From: an uncultured Bacteroidota bacterium
GTDB taxonomy: Bacteria; Bacteroidota; Bacteroidia; Chitinophagales; Chitinophagaceae
Reading direction: 5' to 3'
Length of the DNA: 64,000 bases
Assembly: GCA_903887415.1 (NCBI GenBank)
Contig: CAISPO010000059.1
Coordinates: 1-64,000, forward strand
The notes beneath the pieces were generated by a model. The model ran no database searches, was not told the DNA's origin, and was given only the letters and a program-made list of their open reading frames with translations. The position numbers and the translations under genes were made by a program. Positions 52,308-61,068 of this stretch are shown here, in pieces (position 1 is the first letter of the stretch; each line of letters begins with the position of its first letter).

Positions 52308-53405
52308 TTAATAAGCATTGATCACCGCTATCACCTTCGTTACCTCCTCGTCTGTGAGCTCGGCAAACATTGGCAATGATACACAATGCTTGGCAAGATA
52401 TTCAGAATTAGGGAAATCACCTTCCTTATACCCCAGGTGTGCATATGCTTTTTGCAGGTGGCAGGGCACCGGGTAGTGAAACGCCGGGCTTATATTGTTC
52501 TGCTCCAGGTATTGTACAAAATTTTCTTTTTCCTTACAGGTGACAGCAAATATGTGGTATATGCTGCTGGCCCATTCGGGTTGTGCCTGTAGTGTTATTT
52601 TTGGCTGTTTTATCTCCGCCTGGTATCTTTTGGCTATCTCCCGGCGCCTGTTGTTCCAGCCGCCGAGGTATTTCAGCTTTACGCTGAGAGAAGCGCCCTC
52701 AAGGCCGCCCATGCGCATATTGTAGCCTATCTCATCATGATAATACCTGGTTACCGAGCCGTGGTTGCGCAGGCTTTTCAGGTGGGTGCTGTACGCTTCA
52801 TTGTTGGTGGTGATGCCGCCTGCTTCGCCGCAAGCACCCAGGTTCTTGCCGGGGTAAAAGCTGAAACAAGCCATCTCTGCAAATCCGCCAACGTTCTGGC
52901 CCTTATAAGTGGCGCCCTGTGCCTGTGCGGCATCTTCCACAACCAGTAAGTTATGCTTTGCGGCTATTGCTTTTACAGCATCTATATCATACGGCTGCCC
53001 ATACAGGTGTACGCCTATTATGGCTTTTGTTTTAGGGGTAATGCTTGCTTCTATTTTAGCAGCGTCTATCTGCCACGTATCTGAAGTGCAATCAACGAAT
53101 ACGGGCGTAGCCCCGGCATGAGATACGCCCCATGCAGTGGCGATAAATGTATTGGCAGGAATGATCACCTCGTCTCCCTGGCCTATGCCCAGCGCCAGCA
53201 TGGCCAGGTGCAATGCCGATGTGCCGTTGTTTACACCAATCGCATACTTTGTGCCGCAAAAGGCGGCAAATTCATTTTCAAACTGCTCTACGAACGGCCC
53301 GCCGGAAAAAGCGGTTTTCTCATATACTTTTTCAAAGGCTTCAAACATTTCAGCTTTAACGCTATCGTGCTGCCTTTTCAGGTCGAGGCATGGTATCTTA
53401 GACAT
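52308..53405 (-). CDS. DegT/DnrJ/EryC1-family sugar aminotransferase
   Basis: 365 aa. The PLP lysine lies in SFYPGKNLGACGEAGGI, and the family signature GVNNGTSALHLAMLALGIG is at about residue 55. These enzymes aminate keto-sugar nucleotides. Together with the acetyltransferase and the Gfo/Idh/MocA enzyme it fits a WbpB-D-E-like diacetamido-uronic acid branch or a 3-acetamido sugar. Confidence 0.93.
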   Translation of the reverse strand: MSKIPCLDLKRQHDSVKAEMFEAFEKVYEKTAFSGGPFVEQFENEFAAFCGTKYAIGVNNGTSALHLAMLALGIGQGDEVIIPANTFIATAWGVSHAGATPVFVDCTSDTWQIDAAKIEASITPKTKAIIGVHLYGQPYDIDAVKAIAAKHNLLVVEDAAQAQGATYKGQNVGGFAEMACFSFYPGKNLGACGEAGGITTNNEAYSTHLKSLRNHGSVTRYYHDEIGYNMRMGGLEGASLSVKLKYLGGWNNRRREIAKRYQAEIKQPKITLQAQPEWASSIYHIFAVTCKEKENFVQYLEQNNISPAFHYPVPCHLQKAYAHLGYKEGDFPNSEYLAKHCVSLPMFAELTDEEVTKVIAVINAY

Positions 53406-53413
53406 ATAACGAT

Positions 53414-53908
53414 CTAGTGTTCAATTTTTTTGATGAATTTAGCAGGGTTGCCTGCTACAATAGTATTGGGGGCTACATTTTTGGTTACCACAGAGCCTGC
53501 GCCCACTATAGCCCCTTCGCCTACAATAATACCACAAAGTATGGTAACTGATGAGCCGATAGAAGCATTTTTTCTGATAAACGTTTCTTCCAGCTTCCAG
53601 TCGGCATCGGTTTGCACACTGCCATCGGGGTTTGTCGCCCGCGGGAAGCGGTCGTTAATAAACGTTACGTTGTGGCCTACGAATACATTGTCTTCTATAT
53701 GCACGCCCTCGCATATAAAGGTATGGCTGGATATTTTACAGTTCTTGCCGATCGTTGCGCCTTTTTGTATCTCTACAAAAGCGCCTACTTTACTGTTGTC
53801 GTCTATGGAGCAGTGGTAGGCATTCACGAAGTCGAAAATGCGCACATTCTCGCCAACCTTTACATTATTCAGCGACTTTTTTTCTGTGTTTACGGTAAGT
53901 ATTTCCAT
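53414..53908 (-). CDS. Left-handed beta-helix acetyltransferase for sugar nucleotides
   Basis: 164 aa. Hexapeptide repeats run through the chain (AFVEIQKGATIGKNCKISSHTFICEGVHIEDNVFVGHNV...), with FINDRFPRATNPDG and AGNPAKFIKKI. The pattern matches WbpD/WlbB and FdtC-type N-acetyltransferases. It overlaps no gene but lies 8 bp from its neighbours on both sides, so the three are one operon. Confidence 0.9.
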   Translation of the reverse strand: MEILTVNTEKKSLNNVKVGENVRIFDFVNAYHCSIDDNSKVGAFVEIQKGATIGKNCKISSHTFICEGVHIEDNVFVGHNVTFINDRFPRATNPDGSVQTDADWKLEETFIRKNASIGSSVTILCGIIVGEGAIVGAGSVVTKNVAPNTIVAGNPAKFIKKIEH

Positions 53909-53915
53909 GCTTGCT

Positions 53916-54926
53916 TTAGTATTTTATCATTACTTCCCTGCCTTTATTGCTTATTGACTCCTGTGCGGCCTCCAGCACTTTTACAACTTCAAGGCCTATT
54001 TTGTAACTGGATACCGGTGTGCTGCCTTTATCTATTGAGCCGATAAAATCCGCGGCCATTCCGCTCAGCGCCTCTTTCTGGTCCAGCTTGGGGATATAGA
54101 TGTCGCCTACCCGGTAATCTATGAGCAACCTGCGCTTGTCTTCATCGCTTTTCACACTGTAGCCGGTATCATATACCTTCACTTTTTCACTCGGCTCCAC
54201 ATCATCAAACATGATCATTTTTTTCGTGCCGCCTATCAGTATCTTCCTGATCTTAACAGGCGACGACCACGAGCAGGAAAAATGTGCTATGTGCGATGAA
54301 TCGTAGTTTACGGTGAGGTAAGCTACATTCTCTAGGCCGTTGGGCGTATGCGATATGCCGGTTGCGCTCACGCTCACCGGGCGGGCATGGATAAGGTAAA
54401 ACAGTATGGAAATATCATGCGGAGCCAGGTCCCACAGTACATTTATATCCGGCTGAAAAAGGCCGAGGTTAATGCGGGTGGAGTCGAAGTAATTAATGTC
54501 GCCCACATCCCCGTTATCTATTAGCTCCTTCATTTTTTTTACCGCCCCGGTGTACAAAAAGGTATGGTCCACCATCAGCAGCTTGTTAGCCTTTTCGGCT
54601 ATTTCTATCAGTTCTTCTGCTTCTGCTACGCTTTTTGTCATTGGCTTTTCCACCAGCACATGCTTGCCATTGGCAAGCGCGGTTTTTGCGAGGCTGTAGT
54701 GAGTTGCGGTAGGTGTGGCAATTATCACCGCATCTATATCCGTTCCGGTAAGGGCATCGTTTACATCTGTGCTCGTTCTTGTGGATGGGAAATTCTTGCT
54801 CACCAGCGCCAGCCTGTCTGCCCGCGAATCAACGACCAGGGCAACCGTGCAGCCGGGCGTATTGTAAAAATTCCTTACCAGGTTAGGCCCCCAGTATCCG
54901 TAGCCAATAATAGCTATTCTTATCAT
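53916..54926 (-). CDS. Gfo/Idh/MocA-family oxidoreductase
   Basis: 336 aa. The Rossmann NAD motif is AIIGYGYWGPNLVRN, then VLVEKPMTKS with the conserved EKP and VDHTFLYTGAVKKM. Such enzymes oxidise sugar nucleotides at C3 in WlbA/WbpB-like pathways. It is the first gene of the leftward aminosugar operon, and the gap to imuA holds its promoter region. Confidence 0.92.
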   Translation of the reverse strand: MIRIAIIGYGYWGPNLVRNFYNTPGCTVALVVDSRADRLALVSKNFPSTRTSTDVNDALTGTDIDAVIIATPTATHYSLAKTALANGKHVLVEKPMTKSVAEAEELIEIAEKANKLLMVDHTFLYTGAVKKMKELIDNGDVGDINYFDSTRINLGLFQPDINVLWDLAPHDISILFYLIHARPVSVSATGISHTPNGLENVAYLTVNYDSSHIAHFSCSWSSPVKIRKILIGGTKKMIMFDDVEPSEKVKVYDTGYSVKSDEDKRRLLIDYRVGDIYIPKLDQKEALSGMAADFIGSIDKGSTPVSSYKIGLEVVKVLEAAQESISNKGREVMIKY

Positions 54927-55197
54927 TTAATTAGTTGAAATTAGAGGGCGTAAAAGTAAGGTTTTTATTCAATGGCGTGAAAATAGGAGGGTTAACTATG
55001 CATTTTATTTAAGGGCAGATACCTTTGCTCACTTCTTGCTCACATCTGAATGCGGATTCTTCGGATTTTTTGGAGCCACAGCGGTGTAAAACTCAATGAT
55101 TTCTTCTGCTTATCGCTTCCTCGCAGGCAGGCATATATACCCGATCTCTTCCTCTTCTCCTAATAAACTTATTATTATTTAATATTCTATTTGATGA

Positions 55198-55205
55198 TAA
55201 ATTTG
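55198..55205 (+). promoter_or_regulatory. -7 element of the imuA-imuB-dnaE2 operon
   Basis: TAAATTTG matches TAnnTTTG 66 bp before imuA. The half-site ATTTGAC (55201-55207) overlaps it. The rest of the 345-bp gap 54927-55271 is A+T rich and shows no gene. Confidence 0.5.
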
Positions 55206-55233
55206 ACAATTTTGATTAATAGTCTTAATTTTA

Positions 55234-55248
55234 GTCAAATTATTTGAC
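55234..55248. promoter_or_regulatory. 15-bp perfect palindrome, candidate operator of the mutasome operon
   Basis: GTCAAATTATTTGAC is a perfect palindrome around one central base. It lies between the promoter-like element and the ATG of imuA. The same half ATTTGAC overlaps the -7 element, so a dimeric repressor could bind both. SOS control by LexA is the usual regulation of this cassette; whether this palindrome is the LexA box of this lineage is unknown. Confidence 0.6.
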
Positions 55249-55271
55249 ATTTCTTAGATATTCCTGTTTTT

Positions 55272-56012
55272 ATGACCCTGCTGACTAAAAAGACCGATGT
55301 TATACAACAATTGCAAAAAGAGGTGCTCTCGCTACAGGGATACAAAAGAACATCGGGCAGTGAGCGTCTTAATACAGGCCTGGGGCCGCTGGAAATGTCA
55401 TTTCCCGGTAAGGTGTTCCCGGTTGGGGCTGTGCATGAACTTATAAGCGCTACGGTAGAAGATGCCGCTGCTACAAATGGGTTTATAGCCGGCATTCTTG
55501 GGAGCCTCATGAGGCAAAAAGGTGCGTGTTTATGGATAGGTAGTAAACGGACCATTTTTCCACCCGCACTGAAAATTTTCGGTATAGATCCGGAGCGGAT
55601 AATATTTGTGGACCTGTACCGGCAAAAGGATGTGCTGTGGGCCATAGAAGAGGCATTAAAATGTGCATCCCTGTCGGCTGTGATTGGTGAGTTAAGTGAG
55701 CTGACATTTACAGAGTCGAGGCGATTGCAGCTTGCTGTAGAGCAAAGCAGGGTGACCGGTTTCATTCACAGATATAATCCCAGAAACAAAAATACAGTTG
55801 CCTGCATTACGCGGTGGGAAATAAAGCCACTTGCCAGCATAATGGAAGAGGGCATGCCGGGGGTTGGGTTTCCCAGATGGCATGTGCAGCTACTGAAAGT
55901 ACGAAACGGCAAGCCCGGAAGCTGGCAGCTTGAGTGGTCGGCAGGTGGCTTCAGGCACATAACAAGGACAATCATTTCTATACCTGAAATTGAAACAAGA
56001 AAAGCCGGATAA
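55272..56012 (+). CDS. imuA: ImuA, RecA-like mutasome protein
   Basis: 246 aa. A RecA-like core with FPVGAVHELISA, GFIAGILGSLMRQKGACLWIG and FVDLYRQKDVLWAIEEAL. It lacks a classical Walker A, as in most ImuA proteins of Bacteroidota. ImuA works with ImuB and DnaE2 in damage-induced mutagenesis. It is 1 bp from imuB. Confidence 0.88.
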   Translation: MTLLTKKTDVIQQLQKEVLSLQGYKRTSGSERLNTGLGPLEMSFPGKVFPVGAVHELISATVEDAAATNGFIAGILGSLMRQKGACLWIGSKRTIFPPALKIFGIDPERIIFVDLYRQKDVLWAIEEALKCASLSAVIGELSELTFTESRRLQLAVEQSRVTGFIHRYNPRNKNTVACITRWEIKPLASIMEEGMPGVGFPRWHVQLLKVRNGKPGSWQLEWSAGGFRHITRTIISIPEIETRKAG

Positions 56013-56013
56013 T

Positions 56014-57513
56014 ATGCCCAAACGTTTTGTTGCTATATGGTTTCGTCATTTGACCACAGACTGGATGATCAGGCGCAGGCCGGAACTCCAGGATGTTCCT
56101 TTCGTGATGGCTGCGCCTGAGCGGGGCCGAATGATGGTAAAGGCCGTGAGCATAGCGGCACAAGCCAAGGGCATATATAGAGGCATGGTAGTCGCTGACT
56201 GCCGGGCTATTTTTCCCGGCCTACAGGTATTTGATGATAAGCCGGGATCAGCAGAGAAATTACTGAATGCGCTTGCGGAATGGTGCCTGCGCTATACACC
56301 GGTAGTAGCGGTGGACCTGCCAGATGGGTTGATACTTGATGTGAGCGGCTGTGCGCACCTGTGGGGTGGTGAGCGCCCATACCTGAAAGATATACTCGCT
56401 AAAATAAGAGGATATGGATATGATGTGCGTGCTGCAATAGCAGATACTATAGGCGCAGCATGGGCAAATGCCCGGTTTGGGCAGGTGACACCTGTTATTG
56501 AAAGTGGCAGACAGGCCGATGCATTATTATCATTACCTCCCGCGGCTTTGCGTTTAGAGCCGGGTATGCTGGAGCGGTTGGATAAACTGGGGCTGCACCA
56601 GGTAAGCAGCTTTACGAACATGCCGCGTAAAGCACTGCGGCGGCGGTTTGGGCAGGGCCTTTTGACAAGGCTAGACCAGGCACTGGGGCAGGAAGCCGAA
56701 GTAATTAAACCCATAAGGCCTGCTACTCCATACCAGGAGCGGCTGCCCAGCCTGGAGCCAATCCGAACAGCAACGGGTATTGAAATTGCGCTCCGGCAAC
56801 TTTTAGAAACACTTTGTAAGCGATTGGCGAAAGAAGAAAAAGGACTGCGCACTTGTGTATTCAAATGTTTCCGGGTGGACGGTAATATCCAGCAGGTCGA
56901 AATCGGCACCAGCAAGGCCTCACGAAATGTGGCGCATCTGTTTAAACTGTTTGATATTAAAATACCAACTATTATGCCTGCTTTGGGTATCGAATTATTT
57001 CTGCTGGAAGCTCCCATTGTGGAAGATATATCACCTACCCAGGATGCATTATGGGACACCACGGGATGCAGCAGTGATACTGTGATAGCAGAACTGCTGG
57101 ACAGGTTTGCAGGTAAGATAGGGCTGCACACGATTCACCGGTATCTGCCCGATGAGCATTACTGGCCGGAAAGGTCGTATAAAGCAGCAACATCGCTGGA
57201 AGAAAAGGCCGCAACAAAATGGCAGACGGATTTTCCGCGGCCACTGCACCTGTTACCTAAGCCGGAAGCAATAGAAGTTACTGTACCCATACCAGACTAT
57301 CCGCCTATGCTTTTTCACTACAAGGGGAAGCTGCATAATGTGAAAAAAGCGGACGGCCCTGAAAGGATAGAACAGGAATGGTGGCTGCAGAAAGGATTGC
57401 AAAGGGACTACTATAGCGTGGAAGATGAAAGCGGATCACGATACTGGCTATTCAGGGAGGGGCACTATGCCAGTGGCGATCCCAAGTGGTTTATTCATGG
57501 ATTTTTTGCGTGA
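56014..57513 (+). CDS. imuB: ImuB, Y-family polymerase-like protein
   Basis: 499 aa from ATG 56014 (MPKRFVAIWF); an in-frame ATG at 55990 lies inside imuA. The Y-family fold is visible (VVADCRAIFPGLQVFDDKPG, VSGCAHLWGG, AAIADTIGAAWANARFG), but the catalytic acidic residues of active Y polymerases are absent at the N-terminus (WFRHLTTDW). ImuB is therefore a non-catalytic adaptor that links the clamp and DnaE2. It is 14 bp before dnaE2. Confidence 0.9.
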   Translation: MPKRFVAIWFRHLTTDWMIRRRPELQDVPFVMAAPERGRMMVKAVSIAAQAKGIYRGMVVADCRAIFPGLQVFDDKPGSAEKLLNALAEWCLRYTPVVAVDLPDGLILDVSGCAHLWGGERPYLKDILAKIRGYGYDVRAAIADTIGAAWANARFGQVTPVIESGRQADALLSLPPAALRLEPGMLERLDKLGLHQVSSFTNMPRKALRRRFGQGLLTRLDQALGQEAEVIKPIRPATPYQERLPSLEPIRTATGIEIALRQLLETLCKRLAKEEKGLRTCVFKCFRVDGNIQQVEIGTSKASRNVAHLFKLFDIKIPTIMPALGIELFLLEAPIVEDISPTQDALWDTTGCSSDTVIAELLDRFAGKIGLHTIHRYLPDEHYWPERSYKAATSLEEKAATKWQTDFPRPLHLLPKPEAIEVTVPIPDYPPMLFHYKGKLHNVKKADGPERIEQEWWLQKGLQRDYYSVEDESGSRYWLFREGHYASGDPKWFIHGFFA

Positions 57514-57527
57514 AGAAAGAGATAAAT

Positions 57528-60500
57528 ATGAGCTACACAGAATTGCAGGTAACAACGAACTTCAGTTTTTTGAGAGGAGGCTCCCACCCAGAGGAGGTCG
57601 TGGAGCAGGCTGCTGCCCTGGGGTATAAGGAAATTGCTATTACAGACTATAATACACTGGCCGGAATAGTGCGTGGCCATAAAGCTGCAAAGGCAAAAGG
57701 GATAAGGATCATTCCTGCATGCAGGCTGGTGCTGCTGGATGGGCCGGACCTTTTGGCATACCCCACGGACAAGGAAGCCTATGCACGGCTTTCGGCACTG
57801 CTATCAGCCGGGAATTTACGTACCGAGAAAGGGCAATGCCATTTGTATAAAGCGGATGTGTACAGGCACGCCAGGGGAATAAAATTCATAGTGGTGCCAC
57901 CGGCGGCATTGAATATTACGTTTGAGTTTCCTCCTGAATTTATTAGGGAGCTGGAAGAATACAGAAGGTATTTAGGGCGGCACTTATACCTTGCGGCAGT
58001 CCGCTCTTACCAGGCATATGACGGCAAGAAATTCTTTCGCCTTTCGCAGATATCAAAGCAGCTTGATATTCCATTGGTAGCAACCAATGATGTGTATTAT
58101 CATAGCCGGGAACGCAGGGAGCTACAGGATATATTGACCTGCGTACGTGAAAAGTGCACGATCTACAATGCTGGCTACCGGCTGTACCAGAATGCAGAAA
58201 GGTATTTAAAGCCAATTCATGAAATGCATCGCCTTTTCAGGCAATGCCCGGATGCTATAAACTGCACCCAGGAGATAGCTGAAGCCTGCCGGTTTTCGCT
58301 GGACAGCCTGGAGTATGTCTATCCGGAAGAGATAACAACAGATGGGCGGACACCGCAGGAGGAGCTGGTTTACCTGGCATGGCAGGGCGCGAAGGAAAAG
58401 TTCGGAGATAATGTGCCGCAAAATATCCGGAACACCATTCAGTATGAACTGGAATTCATGGAGCGGAAGAATTATGCGGCTTATTTTCTGACCGTTTATG
58501 ATTTTGTATGCTTTGCCAGGAACAAAGGCATACTGTGCCAGGGACGCGGATCGGCAGCAAATTCGGTGGTCTGTTATTGCCTGGGTATTACTTCTGTTGA
58601 TCCATCAAAATTCAAATTGCTGTTTGCCCGTTTTATGTCGGATGCACGGGATGAGCCACCGGATATAGATGTTGACTTTGAGCATGAGCGGCGGGAAGAA
58701 GTGATGCAGTATATCTATGAAAAGTATGGGAGAGACCGGGCCGCAATTGTTGCAACGGTGACTCAATTACATTTCAAAGGGGCTGTGCGGGACGTAGCAA
58801 AAGCTATGGGACTGTCTGTGGATGTCATTAACCGTCTTTCTGATTCTTCGTGGGAATTTACGGATGAATGGTTTGAGGGAAAGAGAGTAACAGAGGATGG
58901 GTTTGATGCAAACGATACACACCTCATGAAAACCTTGCAGCTTACCCGGCAAATGATAGGTTTCCCGCGGCAACTGGGGCAGCATACCGGAGGCTTTGTG
59001 ATCACGAGAGGCAAACTATCTGACCTATGCCCGATACTGAATGCGCGCATGGAAAACCGTACCTGTATAGAATGGAACAAAGACGATATCGAGGCATTGG
59101 GCTTTTTGAAAGTAGATGTACTGGCATTAGGCATGCTTACTTGCATACGCAAGGCATTTGATCTTGGAAAGCAACACTACAACCAGACCTGGACCCTCGC
59201 AGGCATTAATAAGGAAGATGATCCAAAAGTATATGAAATGATCTGCCATGCAGATACTATAGGCGTATTCCAGATTGAGAGCCGGGCGCAAATGTCTATG
59301 CTGCCAAGGCTGAAACCCAAGTGCTTTTATGACCTGGTAATAGAAGTGGCAATAGTAAGGCCCGGGCCGATACAGGGCGATATGGTACACCCTTATCTGC
59401 GCCGGCGCAATGGAGAGGAGCCTATAGAATATCCATCCAAAGACCTTGAAGAAATTCTTGGCAGGACTTTAGGAGTTCCATTATTCCAGGAGCAGGCAAT
59501 GGAGATAGCTATTGTGGCTGCGGGCTTTACTCCGGCAGAAGCAGATGGATTGCGCAGAAGCATGGCTACATTCAAAGCAAAAGGTAAGGTGAGCGACTGG
59601 CAGAAGAAGCTGGTAGAAGGTATGATGGTAAAAGGTTACAAAGAAGATTTTGCGAATAGGGTATTCAAGCAACTGGAAGGTTTCGGCAGCTATGGCTTCC
59701 CGGAAAGCCATGCAGCCAGCTTTGCCTTGCTGGTGTACGTTTCCTGCTGGATAAAATGTTATTACCCGGATGTATTTGCTACGGCACTGCTCAATAGTAT
59801 GCCTATGGGTTTTTACCAGCCTGCGCAGATAGTGATAGATGCAAGAAAACATGGTGTAGAGGTAAGGCCAATCGATATAAATCACTCCTTTTGGGATAAT
59901 ATTCTTGAAGAAAGAGCCGGTAAATACTATGCAATGCGCCTGGGCTTCCGGCAGGTGAAGGGATTGAGTGAAGAAGATATACAAGTATTGGTGTCTGCAC
60001 GTAAAAAGCCTTTTACCAATATCCCGTCTTTGCGGGATGCGGGAGTGCCGCAAGCAGTACTGGAGCGGCTTGCGGATGCAGATGCTTTCCGGTCTATAGG
60101 GTTGGACAGAAGGCAGGCGCTGTGGGAAGTATCTGCGCTCGGCGACCGGCCTGTAGGCATGTATGAAGGACAGCAGCCGGAAACAGCATCAGAGCAGGGA
60201 GTGCAATTGCCTGTAATGACCCAGCCTGAGCATGTGATACATGACTACAGTGCTACTTCATTATCATTGAAAGCTCACCCGGTAAGTTTTGTACGGGAGC
60301 AGCTTTTTCAGCTTAGTGTTTTACCGGCGAATGAGCTTAGCCTATGGCCTGATGGCACTTTGGTGAAGGTAGCAGGGCTGGTACTTGTGCGGCAGCGGCC
60401 CGGCACCGCAAGTGGTATTTGCTTTATTACCATAGAGGATGAAACGGGCAATGCAAATCTCGTTGTATTTCAAAAGCTGTTTGATCAGTACCGTAAAGAG

Positions 60501-60755
60501 ATTGTACGATCGAGGTTGCTGATGGTGGAAGGTAAATTGCAGCGTGAAGGTGAAGTAACCCATGTGATTGTAAAACGCTGTTATGATATGTCGGGATATT
60601 TACGGCAGCTTACCGTATCAGAAAAAGTGAATGATTCTATTTCGACCTTATCAAGGGCAGACGAGAAAGATGGCAGTGATTATAAAGACAAGGATAGCAG
60701 GGTTCAGAAAGTAGTGCAGCAGGAGATATTTCATGGGGGCAGGAATTTCAGGTAA
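57528..60755 (+). CDS. dnaE2: Error-prone DNA polymerase DnaE2
   Basis: 1075 aa from ATG 57528 (MSYTELQVTTNFSFLRGGSHPEE); an ATG-like start at 57486 would overlap imuB. It has a PHP domain (1-250), polymerase core with the catalytic PPDIDVDFEHERR, RPGPIQGDMVHPYLRRRNGEE, and a C-terminal OB-fold with LVLVRQRPGTASGICFITIEDE. DnaE2 makes translesion synthesis with ImuA and ImuB. The length is normal. Confidence 0.96.
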   Translation: MSYTELQVTTNFSFLRGGSHPEEVVEQAAALGYKEIAITDYNTLAGIVRGHKAAKAKGIRIIPACRLVLLDGPDLLAYPTDKEAYARLSALLSAGNLRTEKGQCHLYKADVYRHARGIKFIVVPPAALNITFEFPPEFIRELEEYRRYLGRHLYLAAVRSYQAYDGKKFFRLSQISKQLDIPLVATNDVYYHSRERRELQDILTCVREKCTIYNAGYRLYQNAERYLKPIHEMHRLFRQCPDAINCTQEIAEACRFSLDSLEYVYPEEITTDGRTPQEELVYLAWQGAKEKFGDNVPQNIRNTIQYELEFMERKNYAAYFLTVYDFVCFARNKGILCQGRGSAANSVVCYCLGITSVDPSKFKLLFARFMSDARDEPPDIDVDFEHERREEVMQYIYEKYGRDRAAIVATVTQLHFKGAVRDVAKAMGLSVDVINRLSDSSWEFTDEWFEGKRVTEDGFDANDTHLMKTLQLTRQMIGFPRQLGQHTGGFVITRGKLSDLCPILNARMENRTCIEWNKDDIEALGFLKVDVLALGMLTCIRKAFDLGKQHYNQTWTLAGINKEDDPKVYEMICHADTIGVFQIESRAQMSMLPRLKPKCFYDLVIEVAIVRPGPIQGDMVHPYLRRRNGEEPIEYPSKDLEEILGRTLGVPLFQEQAMEIAIVAAGFTPAEADGLRRSMATFKAKGKVSDWQKKLVEGMMVKGYKEDFANRVFKQLEGFGSYGFPESHAASFALLVYVSCWIKCYYPDVFATALLNSMPMGFYQPAQIVIDARKHGVEVRPIDINHSFWDNILEERAGKYYAMRLGFRQVKGLSEEDIQVLVSARKKPFTNIPSLRDAGVPQAVLERLADADAFRSIGLDRRQALWEVSALGDRPVGMYEGQQPETASEQGVQLPVMTQPEHVIHDYSATSLSLKAHPVSFVREQLFQLSVLPANELSLWPDGTLVKVAGLVLVRQRPGTASGICFITIEDETGNANLVVFQKLFDQYRKEIVRSRLLMVEGKLQREGEVTHVIVKRCYDMSGYLRQLTVSEKVNDSISTLSRADEKDGSDYKDKDSRVQKVVQQEIFHGGRNFR

Positions 60756-60916
60756 TAACAAAGGCATAAAATAAAGCGCATAATTGATTTTTGCCCCTCT
60801 GCCCGTGGTCTTCTAAAAATTAAAAACGAAAAACAGTTAGGCGTATGCCCCGGCAAACAACACATAAAACCAGAATTATCTCGATAAAGCAGAAGAAAAC
60901 CAGAAGTTTTTCATGC

Positions 60917-60941
60917 AAAAACCTGCCCAGCCGCAGGCAGG
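60917..60941 (-). terminator. Possible terminator downstream of the DUF3857 gene; only feature in the 313-bp gap
   Basis: On the minus strand CCTGCC pairs with GGCAGG and is followed by TTTTT. It lies 128 bp after the stop at 61069. The rest of the 60756-61068 gap between convergent genes holds a short repeated word (AAACTGAGCA-type) and no gene. Confidence 0.45.
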
Positions 60942-61068
60942 GTGAGCAATAATTATCCACATTAATTTGATAAGATGCTGATAGTCAATGCTAATATGAG
61001 CAATAAAGAAAAATTAAACTGAGCAAGTAAACTGAGCAGCCTTCCCTTGCGCAAGTTGAAAAAGACAC

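Noticed and set aside
54927-55271. lexA-like gene upstream of imuA
   Set aside because: No reading frame with a LexA fold exists in the gap; only the promoter-like element and palindrome are seen.
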